Shown in pieces: positions 1-7,262 of a stretch of 64,000 nt of DNA (positions are counted from its first letter, which is position 1; each line of letters starts with the position of its first letter). The translations under genes and the position numbers were made by a program. Origin of the DNA: Leuconostoc carnosum. Its GTDB lineage: Bacteria; Bacillota; Bacilli; Lactobacillales; Lactobacillaceae. The notes under the pieces are model-generated. The model searched no databases and had not been told where the DNA came from. It saw only the letters and a list, made by a program, of their open reading frames with translations. The stretch lies in assembly GCF_014207505.1 (NCBI RefSeq), contig NZ_JACHGL010000003.1, forward strand, positions 62,001-126,000, read 5' to 3'.

Positions 1-878
1 CCTGGCGCTTGCGTCCGTGTTTGATGTTTTTCATTGATAACTGCGCTGTCGTGATACTGATTAAGATCAATTTTGGCTTGTTCTTTCGTCGTAAAACGCC
101 ACGGTATAACATCCCCTTGTGGTGTTACTCTGCCAAAAACATGTACCGCTGGATCTTTAAATTTCACTTCAAAATATGGTGTTTTGACATAATTTTTAAT
201 CGCATCAAGTTGTTGATAAATACGCCAAACAATGACGGACTTCAACCGGCCTTCACGCGCTACGACCTTGAACCCCTGTTTCTTAGCCGCAGTAGTAGCA
301 ATTCGAGTCAACTGCATTGAAGCAAAATCCCACCGGTTACGGCTTTCACCCTTGACATACTCACCATCAGCTAGTTTATCCGAAACATCCCGTAGTTGAT
401 ACATGGCCTTTTGAATGCCAGAAGCTGACTCGTCCATAAAGTTTGCACGTAAAACTTGACCATGCCAACTAATTGCATCCAAGGCTTCCCAGGCAAGTAA
501 CTCACCCTCTCCAGAAGGGTCTGTGTCAGTTGCAATCACAATCGCATCGTATCTTAATTTTGATTCTTTTTTTAAGTCATCAATTATTTTTTTTGTGGAT
601 TCAATCTTACCCGTACGCATATGACGTTGACGAATATACGTCCGTGCCCAAGAAAAATCAGACAAGTTCCATGGTAAATGCTTCACTAACCAAGACTTGT
701 ATTGCTTTTTCAAATCTTCAGCAACCATTTCCTCGGGATCTTTTAGGGTCATCACATGACCACGCAAGTTGGTTATTTTATAAGTAAAGTCGTTAAATGA
801 ACCAGTCTTACCACCAAGTGCTTTGGTAAAATTAGTTGCTGCGGATGGCTTTTCAGTTAAAATGAGATAGTTTGGCAT
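1..878 (-). CDS. Type IA DNA topoisomerase (TopB/topoisomerase III-like), 5' part only
   Basis: Reading the minus strand from an ATG at 878 gives an open frame of 292 codons that runs off the window edge, so only the N-terminal part is present. Residues 8-13 (TEKPSA) open a TOPRIM fold, and residues 116-125 hold the acidic DTDPSGEGE motif that binds Mg2+ in type IA topoisomerases. These enzymes cut and pass single DNA strands to relax or decatenate DNA. The active-site tyrosine region would lie outside the window. TopB-like proteins of this kind occur in lactic acid bacteria both on chromosomes and on plasmids or conjugative elements; the window does not show which applies. The Shine-Dalgarno (AGAAAG region) is weak. 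Family assignment is firm, exact subtype is not. Confidence 0.85.
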   Translation of the reverse strand, partial: MPNYLILTEKPSAATNFTKALGGKTGSFNDFTYKITNLRGHVMTLKDPEEMVAEDLKKQYKSWLVKHLPWNLSDFSWARTYIRQRHMRTGKIESTKKIIDDLKKESKLRYDAIVIATDTDPSGEGELLAWEALDAISWHGQVLRANFMDESASGIQKAMYQLRDVSDKLADGEYVKGESRNRWDFASMQLTRIATTAAKKQGFKVVAREGRLKSVIVWRIYQQLDAIKNYVKTPYFEVKFKDPAVHVFGRVTPQGDVIPWRFTTKEQAKIDLNQYHDSAVINEKHQTRTQAP

Positions 879-1222
879 AAGTTCTTTTAATTATCTTTCT
901 GACAGTCTTATCTTTCATTTTAACAGATTATTAATCATTCAGGAATGAGTAGTGATGCGGCTACACTATTAATCCTACTGAATTCACCGGGAATATAATA
1001 TGTTAACAAAATCAATGACAATAAAAATTCCCTATTCTAGAAAATCATAATAATAAGAGATTCTCACGTGCATCTGAGATAAAAGTCGTGTATGATAAGA
1101 ATATGATTTTTAATTTTGTGTGTTTTAGCACAAAGTTTATTATTTGAGTTAGCAGTAACTCAGAATTAATACGCGATGAGAGATTAAATATACAATTCAT
1201 AAAGTGTCGGTATGGGGGTAAA
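879..1222. other. AT-rich intergenic region between divergent genes, with a small hairpin
   Basis: This region separates the divergent topoisomerase and Nudix genes and holds no convincing ORF. A perfect 7-bp inverted repeat (TGAGTTA, 4-nt loop, TAACTCA) sits at 1145-1162. A candidate plus-strand promoter, TTGTGT at 1116-1121 and TATTAT at 1138-1143 with 16-nt spacing, lies just before it. The repeat would fall at the start of the Nudix transcript and could be an operator, but no T-run follows it. Confidence 0.35.
917..945 (-). promoter_or_regulatory. Candidate promoter of the topoisomerase gene
   Basis: On the minus strand TTCCTG (945-940) and TAAAAT (922-917) are 17 nt apart, and the -10 box is preceded by TG one base upstream (extended -10). 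It lies about 40 bases before the topoisomerase start. Called by eye. Confidence 0.4.
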
Positions 1223-1723
1223 ATGGTAGTTAGAAAAAATTATATTGCGCGTATGCGTGAAAAAGTTGGTCACGAGGGAATGATTTTTGTATCAGCCTAT
1301 GGTGTCTTATGGAATGAAAAGCATGACGCAATCTTACTTGAAAAATGTTGGGACTCCGATGTCGGTTGGTGTTTTCCAGGGGGTTACTTGGAATATGGTG
1401 ATTCACCAATGCAAGCAGTTGTTAGAGAGTTTAAAGAAGAAACTGGTTTAGATGTTGAAGTGGTCCGCATGTTGGGGCTATCCACAAACTTGACAGCAAA
1501 AAATTCATGGGGCGATGCACAGGAAACTATTGGTGTCGGTTTTGAAGTCAGACAACTTGGTGGCATACTAAAAAAGGACGGGACAGAAACCATAGATTTA
1601 CAATTTGTGAACGTTTCACCTGAACCTAAGATGTTCGTACCAGAGGCTCAAAAAACCTTACATCGCGTACTAACAGAAAATGAAGTGAGTGATCGGCCCT
1701 GGCTTCGCGAGCATGAAAAATAA
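1223..1723 (+). CDS. Nudix hydrolase
   Basis: A 166-residue protein with a Nudix box at about residues 53-77: GGYLEYGDSP, then REFKEETGLD, which fits GX5EX7REUXEEXGU apart from a conservative Glu-to-Asp change at one position. Nudix enzymes hydrolyse nucleoside diphosphates linked to another group and use the REXXEE glutamates to hold Mg2+. The substrate cannot be read from the sequence; the size and N-terminal part resemble the broad MutT/ADP-ribose-type group. The start is supported by a GGGGG run 4-8 nt upstream. It is transcribed alone, towards the operon on the opposite strand, and ends at the 1761-1812 terminator. Confidence 0.85.
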   Translation: MVVRKNYIARMREKVGHEGMIFVSAYGVLWNEKHDAILLEKCWDSDVGWCFPGGYLEYGDSPMQAVVREFKEETGLDVEVVRMLGLSTNLTAKNSWGDAQETIGVGFEVRQLGGILKKDGTETIDLQFVNVSPEPKMFVPEAQKTLHRVLTENEVSDRPWLREHEK

Positions 1724-1760
1724 ATTATTCAACCAGAGAAAACAAACTAATCGTTAAACA

Positions 1761-1812
1761 AAAAAGACTTAGCGCTTAGATGTTAATTAACATCTAAGCG
1801 CTAAGTCTTTTT
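1761..1812. terminator. Bidirectional terminator, perfect 52-bp palindrome
   Basis: Two 26-bp arms (1761-1786 and 1787-1812) are exact reverse complements with no spacer. The ends are A5 and T5, so the RNA from either strand folds into a long hairpin followed by U residues. It lies between the convergent Nudix and ECF S-component genes and should stop transcription from both sides. Confidence 0.92.
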
Positions 1813-1829
1813 AATTATAAAACATCAAC

Positions 1830-2381
1830 TTATTCGATTGCCATTCGTGACATCAATGTCTGGTAAACAATAGCAACCACATACACGCCAATCACTCGAT
1901 CTAAGTAATCCGTACCCACTTGTACCAAGAAAACTGACAGTGCTTGGTTCAAACCAAAACCATGTAAGACCTGAACAATCATACTTGATCCAGATGATGT
2001 GATACCATGAAACAAAATTACTGTGATAATGGTACTTACAATCGTAGCTGGTATAGAGATAATCAGCGCGACCCACCAAATATTTTTAAAATTCGTTGGT
2101 CGCATTTTTTTATAAACAAATCCAGATACTAATGCTGTCGCTATTTGACTAGGCATATAGTAAATGGAAAAAAGGTCCCCCGTCGTCCCATTAATTAATG
2201 CCGTTAGAATACCAGTAAATAGGCCACCAATGGGTCCGAAGAAGGCACTTCCAAGCAAGGTACCAATTGTATCCAAGTAAATTGGCAAATGTGCATATAA
2301 GGCAAGATGCCCACCAACAATGTTAATAACAATAAATAATGCAATTAACGCAATTTTTTGTGCTGAGAAATGTTTTGTCAT
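1830..2381 (-). CDS. ECF transporter S component, probably for a queuosine precursor or nucleoside
   Basis: A hydrophobic 183-residue protein with five or six predicted membrane segments. The segment LDTIGTLLGSAFFGPIGG followed by a second glycine-rich stretch is typical of substrate-binding (S) subunits of energy-coupling-factor vitamin transporters, which work with a shared EcfA/A'/T module encoded elsewhere. Its start overlaps the nucleoside hydrolase stop by 4 nt (ATGA), so the two are translationally coupled. Predicted preQ1-regulated S components (QueT and QrtT types) are known in Firmicutes. A preQ1-I-like leader in front of this operon points to queuosine or a related deazapurine as substrate. 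Family is fairly sure; substrate is inference. Confidence 0.75.
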   Translation of the reverse strand: MTKHFSAQKIALIALFIVINIVGGHLALYAHLPIYLDTIGTLLGSAFFGPIGGLFTGILTALINGTTGDLFSIYYMPSQIATALVSGFVYKKMRPTNFKNIWWVALIISIPATIVSTIITVILFHGITSSGSSMIVQVLHGFGLNQALSVFLVQVGTDYLDRVIGVYVVAIVYQTLMSRMAIE

Positions 2382-3373
2382 GATAATCGCTCCAAGTTTG
2401 TCGCAATATTATCTAACTCATTTTCAATGTCAGCAACATTGCTAGCCAATAGACCACTAATAATATGTGCCATTGCAGATTTAGCATCCACAGCCTGCAA
2501 AATCGTTGCATTAGGTTGCTTTTTCCAAAAATCTGCACGATCTACAATGCTTTGACCAAGAGCAATTCCGTCCGTCACTACAGTCACATATTTATTAACA
2601 GAACGTACAAGTTCAGGATGCAATGCGTAGATAATCACTAACGGATCATTGATGACTGCGCCTAAAACATGTTCCTGTTGCCAATGAAAATCAAAATAAA
2701 ATGGCATAATTTGGGCAACAAATTTAGCCTTTTCTGCATCCAAATATTGCATCATCTGCAACATATTTGGCGTGAATTCGAGTTTGCGTGTAACATCTAG
2801 TGGGACTAGTTCAATGTTCAATGGACTATTTTGAAACACGTAATCAGCTGCGTCAGGATCAACCCAAAAATTATACTCTGCCACAGGGGATGTATTGCCA
2901 TTAGTCTGATCAGCACCACCCATCACAATTAAACGTGATACCTGTTGCCAGATATCTGGTTGCTGCTGAAGTGCTATGGCCACATTAGTCAGTGGTCCAA
3001 GTGCTAAAAACCAAACATCTTCATTTTCAGACAATAGCTTCGCATAACCTGCTTGTGCATCGCGTTGGCTCGGTTTCACGTCAGTCACTCGTTCAAGTTG
3101 ACTTTGGCCCAAACCATCTTCACCATGTGTGTCTTGTGCACTCACATATTCATGCTTTAATGGTACTTCTGCACCCGCAAAAACCGGGATATCCAATCGA
3201 TTGGCTTCTCGTAATACTTTTAATGCATTTTGAACACCAATTATTGTGGGTACATTCCCTTCAACAATACTAATGCCAATCACATCAAGTTTTGGTGACC
3301 GTAAAGCCACAAGTAATGCCAGACTATCATCAATGCCTGGGTCAGCATCGATGATCACTTTTTGTTTTCGCAT
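2378..3373 (-). CDS. Nucleoside hydrolase (IunH family), possible queuosine hydrolase
   Basis: A 331-residue protein that opens with KVIIDADPGIDDSLAL. The DPGIDD motif holds the catalytic Ca2+ in inosine-uridine nucleoside hydrolases; an internal LGPLTNVA and MGG region and a C-terminal VAEYNFWVDPDAA motif are also typical. The family cleaves the N-glycosidic bond of ribonucleosides. In Clostridioides difficile a family member (QueK) releases queuine from queuosine. Here the gene leads an operon with an ECF S component behind a preQ1-I-like element, so salvage of queuosine is a reasonable reading, though purine or pyrimidine nucleosides cannot be excluded. A strong AGGAGAG lies 6 nt before the ATG. 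Confidence 0.88.
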   Translation of the reverse strand: MRKQKVIIDADPGIDDSLALLVALRSPKLDVIGISIVEGNVPTIIGVQNALKVLREANRLDIPVFAGAEVPLKHEYVSAQDTHGEDGLGQSQLERVTDVKPSQRDAQAGYAKLLSENEDVWFLALGPLTNVAIALQQQPDIWQQVSRLIVMGGADQTNGNTSPVAEYNFWVDPDAADYVFQNSPLNIELVPLDVTRKLEFTPNMLQMMQYLDAEKAKFVAQIMPFYFDFHWQQEHVLGAVINDPLVIIYALHPELVRSVNKYVTVVTDGIALGQSIVDRADFWKKQPNATILQAVDAKSAMAHIISGLLASNVADIENELDNIATNLERLS

Positions 3374-3397
3374 TATCTCTCCTACCTTTCAAGGTTA

Positions 3398-3432
3398 CTT
3401 GGTTTTTTATCCTGGGCAGTTTACGAACCAGT
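3398..3432 (-). ncRNA. Candidate preQ1-I riboswitch aptamer
   Basis: The minus-strand leader shows a 4-bp stem CUGG/CCAG enclosing a loop that starts UUCG and ends just before CCC. It is followed by the A-rich tail GAUAAAAAACCAAG. This reproduces the class I preQ1 layout: P1 stem, GGUUC, an 11-nt loop, an unpaired C before the closing strand, then an A6 tail near the ribosome-binding site. The tail is 17 nt upstream of AGGAGAG, so control of translation is plausible. I could not find a clean P2 pseudoknot helix by eye, which is the main weakness. Context (nucleoside hydrolase and ECF S component) fits queuosine metabolism. Confidence 0.55.
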
Positions 3433-3470
3433 CCAATAAATGAGTTATTGATTTTGATAAATGCGTATTA

Positions 3471-3479
3471 AGTATAACA
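3471..3479 (-). promoter_or_regulatory. Extended -10 promoter of the nucleoside hydrolase operon
   Basis: TATACT (3476-3471 on the minus strand) is preceded by TGT, giving an extended -10 box without a good -35. Transcription would start near 3464, about 30 nt before the candidate aptamer. Confidence 0.45.
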
Positions 3480-3532
3480 AATCTTTTGCGAGAATACTGC
3501 TTAAATAATTATTTTATACGATATATTTGAAG

Positions 3533-3928
3533 TTATTTTTTGCGATTCCTTTCGGTTAATACTTGATTAATACGGCGCGCATTATCTCGTCCCTGTTTTC
3601 TAAAATAGATAAAAATAATGACATAGGTAATCAGAAATGTTGGTAGATTAACAATTGCAATAATAACATTTCCAAAAGTCAGCCAAATAAAAATACAATA
3701 AGTTAGCATTTCTAAAAGAAAATGACTCACAAGTTGCGTAATAAACGTGATTTTATCATACTCAAATATGAGAGATAATAGGCCCATAATGGCACTCATC
3801 ATCATCAACAAGATAAACTGCGTCATTGATGGTGTATCGTGGTTTAACGTAAACGATAGTAGTGAAATAAATGATCCAACACCAATACCTACTAGTAGAT
3901 ATACCAAAACTGCTTTAAAATGTTTCAT
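3533..3928 (-). CDS. DUF3021 membrane protein, partner of the LytTR regulator
   Basis: A 131-residue protein with four predicted membrane helices and a basic C-terminus (RKQGRDNARRINQ). DUF3021 proteins are commonly encoded directly after a small LytTR-domain regulator, as here: this start overlaps the LytTR stop by 14 nt. In streptococcal LytTR regulatory systems (such as HdrRM and BrsRM) the membrane protein restrains the DNA-binding partner. By analogy this protein may hold back the LytTR protein and respond to the state of the membrane. That role is inferred. The gene ends the four-gene operon; no obvious terminator hairpin was found after it. Confidence 0.75.
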   Translation of the reverse strand: MKHFKAVLVYLLVGIGVGSFISLLSFTLNHDTPSMTQFILLMMMSAIMGLLSLIFEYDKITFITQLVSHFLLEMLTYCIFIWLTFGNVIIAIVNLPTFLITYVIIFIYFRKQGRDNARRINQVLTERNRKK

Positions 3929-4382
3929 CTTCTGCTCTCCCTTCTAATCTGTTTAAAATACCTTTGATGAACCGTCTAGACACTGTAACCCGTGTGTCAT
4001 TTGTCAAAAAGGCATAGTAATTTCCAGAGAATGCCGCTTCCATCTTTGACAAATATGACAAATTCATGGCTGCCGATTTAGAAATTTGAACAAAATTAAA
4101 CTTTTGATTTTCTGCTAAAAACTTTTTTAGTGTCTTTCTGGTCGTTAACTTCTGGTTATTTTTGAGAGTAAATGTCAAATCATTGCCAAAACTCTCCATT
4201 AGCATGATATTTCCCTTGTCGACCACCCTGATATTATCGGCTGTTTTGATCGCAAGTTGCCGAGAAAATGTATTTTTAGCTTTGAGGTACTGAGCAATAT
4301 CTGCCAGTTCTTCAATATTGCGACCTGCGATGACAACTTTAACTTCTTCTAGTTCATCATCAATATTGATGTTTATTTCCAT
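3915..4382 (-). CDS. LytTR-domain DNA-binding regulator
   Basis: A 155-residue protein whose C-terminal half (about residues 65-150) is a LytTR domain: VDKGNIMLMESFGNDL, a KTLKKFL stretch and FVQISKSAAMNLSYLSKME, typical of the beta-rich LytTR fold. The N-terminal part is short and has no receiver domain, so the protein is not a classical response regulator. I chose the ATG at 4382 (MEINI); a start five codons upstream is also open. It overlaps the ABC permease end and the DUF3021 start. It probably controls its own operon, as LytTR/DUF3021 pairs usually do. Confidence 0.8.
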   Translation of the reverse strand: MEININIDDELEEVKVVIAGRNIEELADIAQYLKAKNTFSRQLAIKTADNIRVVDKGNIMLMESFGNDLTFTLKNNQKLTTRKTLKKFLAENQKFNFVQISKSAAMNLSYLSKMEAAFSGNYYAFLTNDTRVTVSRRFIKGILNRLEGRAEDETF

Positions 4383-5088
4383 TTTTATTACCCACAACCA
4401 CTTTCATAATCACACCAAGAATACCTAATAAAATAAGTAGATATAGACCTATTTTACCAGATATATAATCCGTGTCATTGAGATGCTTTGTATAATCAGT
4501 TATAAATAGTTTAATTGGCAAGTAATTACCTAATTTACCCACATTCATATTGCCCATAATACCCGAAATAATCATGATGGCAAAATAGCTAATCATAGAA
4601 ATCCCATAAACCTGTGAAAACTTCTTCAAAATCATTGTTAATAAAAATATAATCATGAAATAGACTGCCGTACTTAAAATCTGAAAAATAGCCATCTGCA
4701 CCATAATTGATGGGCTAGGTAATGGCAAATTAAAATGAGATAGAAAAATCCATGAGTAAATGATGCTTGATAACAAAACAAATCCTGTTAGGGCAATAAA
4801 TTTATGTAGCGCTTGCGATACACGTGAATAACCAAAAAGTTCAGCGCGTAACGTAAAGCCATGTTCCACTTCTTGCGAAAATAGTGAACTGAACCCGACA
4901 AATACCATTGACAGCGGTATTGTAGAAAAAAAGCTGAGATAAAGCTGATTTAATGCTTGTGGTACATTGTCATAGCTACTCCCAAAAACTAACGCCATCA
5001 TTGGTGCAAATGCAAATCCAAAGAATAACGTTATCATATTGCCTAATAAATTTTGAAATTCAAAGACTAATTTTCTTTTTTGAATCAT
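4360..5088 (-). CDS. ABC transporter permease (ABC-2-like)
   Basis: A 242-residue protein with about six predicted membrane helices and no catalytic motifs, in the size range of ABC-2-type permeases that work with the ATPase just upstream. Its ATG overlaps the ATPase stop by 4 nt and its end overlaps the LytTR gene, so the four genes form one tight operon. ABC-2 permeases with LytTR partners often export lipids, peptides or antimicrobial compounds, but the sequence does not give the substrate. The residues after the first helices (SQEVEHGFTLRAELFGYSR) look like the cytosolic coupling region. Function beyond transport is unknown. Confidence 0.75.
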   Translation of the reverse strand: MIQKRKLVFEFQNLLGNMITLFFGFAFAPMMALVFGSSYDNVPQALNQLYLSFFSTIPLSMVFVGFSSLFSQEVEHGFTLRAELFGYSRVSQALHKFIALTGFVLLSSIIYSWIFLSHFNLPLPSPSIMVQMAIFQILSTAVYFMIIFLLTMILKKFSQVYGISMISYFAIMIISGIMGNMNVGKLGNYLPIKLFITDYTKHLNDTDYISGKIGLYLLILLGILGVIMKVVVGNKNGNKHQY

Positions 5089-5885
5089 GCGCGTTGTCCC
5101 TTCATAACTTCCGTATAAACTAATTCAATATCACCTTGTGTCCGCCTAAAATCATCCCCATCGTCAATAAGTTGTCTTGCGACTGAATACTCTTCTTCAG
5201 GCTGCTGTACCTTAATATTTTTGTCGACGTTGTTGCCAACAATAAATGCTGAATAGCCGACATATTGCTTAAATAGATTTTTAGGTGCATCAAAGGCAAT
5301 TACTTGTCCATTATCGATAATTAAGAGCTTATCAGCTAGCTGTTCGATTTCTTTGGCATAGTGTGTCACCATGATAACGGTTGTTTGATGTTCTTTAAAA
5401 TATACTTTCAATTGCTTGATGAGTGCCTGTCGGCTTTCAAAATCAAGACCAGTTGTCATTTCATCCAAAAACAGTAATTCTGGTTCTTGATAAAGTACCA
5501 TGATTAGGCTCATACGTTGCTTTTGCCCGCCAGATATATTTTTAAAATGGTGAGATAATTGTGACCTGAAATTAAAAAAATCAATTAATTCAACTAACTT
5601 CTTATCTTTCTTGATGCTTGTGTTCAATAATCCTTCCATAATTTTCTGATTTGTCATAGTATCAATATAATATTGCTCCTGCATCAATATGCCGACATCA
5701 TCAGTATTAAGTGTGACTTGCCCCTTAAAAGGAACTAATCCTAAACAACTATTCACTAACGTCGATTTCCCTGATCCTGATTGTCCCATCACACCAATAA
5801 TTTCACCCTTATTAATGGTTAAATTCGGCACTGTCAAAGCAAGCTTTTTCCCGTATGATACATTTAATCCTTTAATTTCTAACAT
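5085..5885 (-). CDS. ABC transporter ATP-binding protein
   Basis: A 266-residue ATPase with Walker A GQSGSGKST, signature ISGGQKQR, Walker B LLFLDEMTTGLD and the H-loop VTHYAKE. It energises the permease encoded next. A longer reading frame starts at 5903, but its first ATG lies inside the ribosome-binding site (AGAAGGGAGA); the ATG at 5885 has that site at the right distance and gives the usual MLEIKGLNVSYG opening. First gene of the ABC/ABC/LytTR/DUF3021 operon. The roughly 50 C-terminal residues beyond the ATPase core have no recognised domain. Confidence 0.88.
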   Translation of the reverse strand: MLEIKGLNVSYGKKLALTVPNLTINKGEIIGVMGQSGSGKSTLVNSCLGLVPFKGQVTLNTDDVGILMQEQYYIDTMTNQKIMEGLLNTSIKKDKKLVELIDFFNFRSQLSHHFKNISGGQKQRMSLIMVLYQEPELLFLDEMTTGLDFESRQALIKQLKVYFKEHQTTVIMVTHYAKEIEQLADKLLIIDNGQVIAFDAPKNLFKQYVGYSAFIVGNNVDKNIKVQQPEEEYSVARQLIDDGDDFRRTQGDIELVYTEVMKGQRA

Positions 5886-5933
5886 TGTAATCTCCCTTCT
5901 CATATTGGCTTTATTTTAGCAATTTAGGGGATC

Positions 5934-5961
5934 AAAAAAACCGCTTTTGTGATAAGCGGTT
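5934..5961 (-). terminator. Terminator after the nucleotidyltransferase gene
   Basis: An 8-bp stem (AACCGCTT/AAGCGGTT, 5939-5946 and 5954-5961) with a 7-nt loop is followed on the minus strand by seven T residues. It closes the operon that starts at 10229 and insulates the next ABC operon. Confidence 0.85.
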
Positions 5962-6021
5962 AAGGTGAGTGTATAACATGTGAAAATATTATGCGAGTTA
6001 CCAAGAAAAATGATACTTGAT

Positions 6022-7262
6022 TCAGTCATCAGCAACCTCCAAACGATTATTAACTAACTGTACTGTTTTGCCAAATAATTGTTCATTTTGACCTTCTCTC
6101 AAATGATCCAACAAATTCAGCATTTCTGTTATCTTGGGCGTTGTCATGCCCTTCTCCCCTTTTCGTATGGCAGTGCCAGATATATTATCTCGCCATAATT
6201 TCACAAATGGCTTAATCCGAGTTTCGTCATAGATATCATGTAACAACATACCACCTTCATCCGTTCCTAATAGTCATGTAACTGAATGTGAGAATGGCGT
6301 TTTTTGATAGCTTTAATAATGGCGTAAAATCCATCTGTTCGATAAAGATTAGGTTCAAATAATATCTCTACCTTATTCTCTAGCCCAGCTTCTTTTATTG
6401 CAGCTTTTAACATGAATACACGATTTTCTGCCTCGTAAAAAACTTGACCGGTTGGAAAAAAATTAACAAGCGGATCAGCTGTCGCAGATTTTTCATAGTA
6501 ACGTTTACCAGCACGTTGATCAACAATCTTAATCATTCCCTTATCTAAAAGATACTGGTGCATCTTAGGAATAACTGTTGGATGAATATAAACTTTGTCT
6601 AACTGTCGCTTGTCAATAAAATCCTTTAAAATTGCAATATGTGACTTGTGTACGGGATTAAACGTCCCTAGATATAAACCAATCCCACCTTTAGACGGAA
6701 GTAATCCCCAAATATCTGTTATCAAACTAATGAGTACCCCAATGACACCCAGCAGTAGCCCCATAATAACGAAAAATACCTGTACATTCTTGTATCCTAA
6801 TGCAGCCAATGCACTGATAATCACATTCAAGCTTAAAGCAAAAAAGATATTAGCAAATCGATTACCTTTATCATGATTACTTAGCGTAATTGCCAGATAT
6901 TGTAAGCCCTGTGATGCTAAAGAAGTTAAACAAACAGCCCCAATTAAACCACCAACCATTTTGAGATTATTGGGATCGATAACATTGCCTTTAACTAGCA
7001 GACCTAGAACTAGAAGATTGTAAAGGCTCTGCCATACCAATTTTGTTAACTTACTGAGGAACATCGAACCAGTTAACCTAAAGCCTTTTTGTTCTAAATA
7101 AGTACTGATAAGCGTGAAAATGGGTAGAAATACCGCTGTAAAGGCACTAACGCCAATCAAATAAAAATTCGCATATTTTCCAGTTGGGACAGCATACGCC
7201 AAGTACATGATTAGTCCCATACTCAGTGCAATTTTTAAAAAAATACTATTGAATAATTTCAT
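6022..7262 (-). pseudogene. Membrane-anchored NMNAT-like nucleotidyltransferase, split by a frameshift
   Basis: The first frame (7262-6267, 331 residues) has about six membrane helices (residues 1-185) followed by an adenylyltransferase domain with GTFNPVHKSH (199-208), a form of the GxFxPxHxGH nucleotide-binding motif. It stops after QLHDY. In the next frame (-1) the sequence continues with LLGTDEGGMLLHDI and, further on, DNISGTAIRKG, the C-terminal ISSTxIR-type motif of nicotinate/nicotinamide mononucleotide adenylyltransferases. So a single-base change near 6270 splits one protein of about 415 residues. No slippery heptamer was seen, so programmed frameshifting is unlikely; an assembly error is possible. 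The second part has its own GAAGGTGG and ATG at 6249. The start overlaps the FtsX gene by 4 nt. Confidence 0.8.

Noticed and set aside
9-787. Two plus-strand reading frames (9-320 and 473-787) at the window start
   Set aside because: They lie opposite a clear type IA topoisomerase frame with a TOPRIM motif and show no protein features of their own.
6240-6300. Programmed -1 frameshift in the nucleotidyltransferase
   Set aside because: No X XXY YYZ slippery heptamer at the junction (the sequence is GAC TAT TAG) and no clear downstream pseudoknot, so mutation or sequencing error is preferred.
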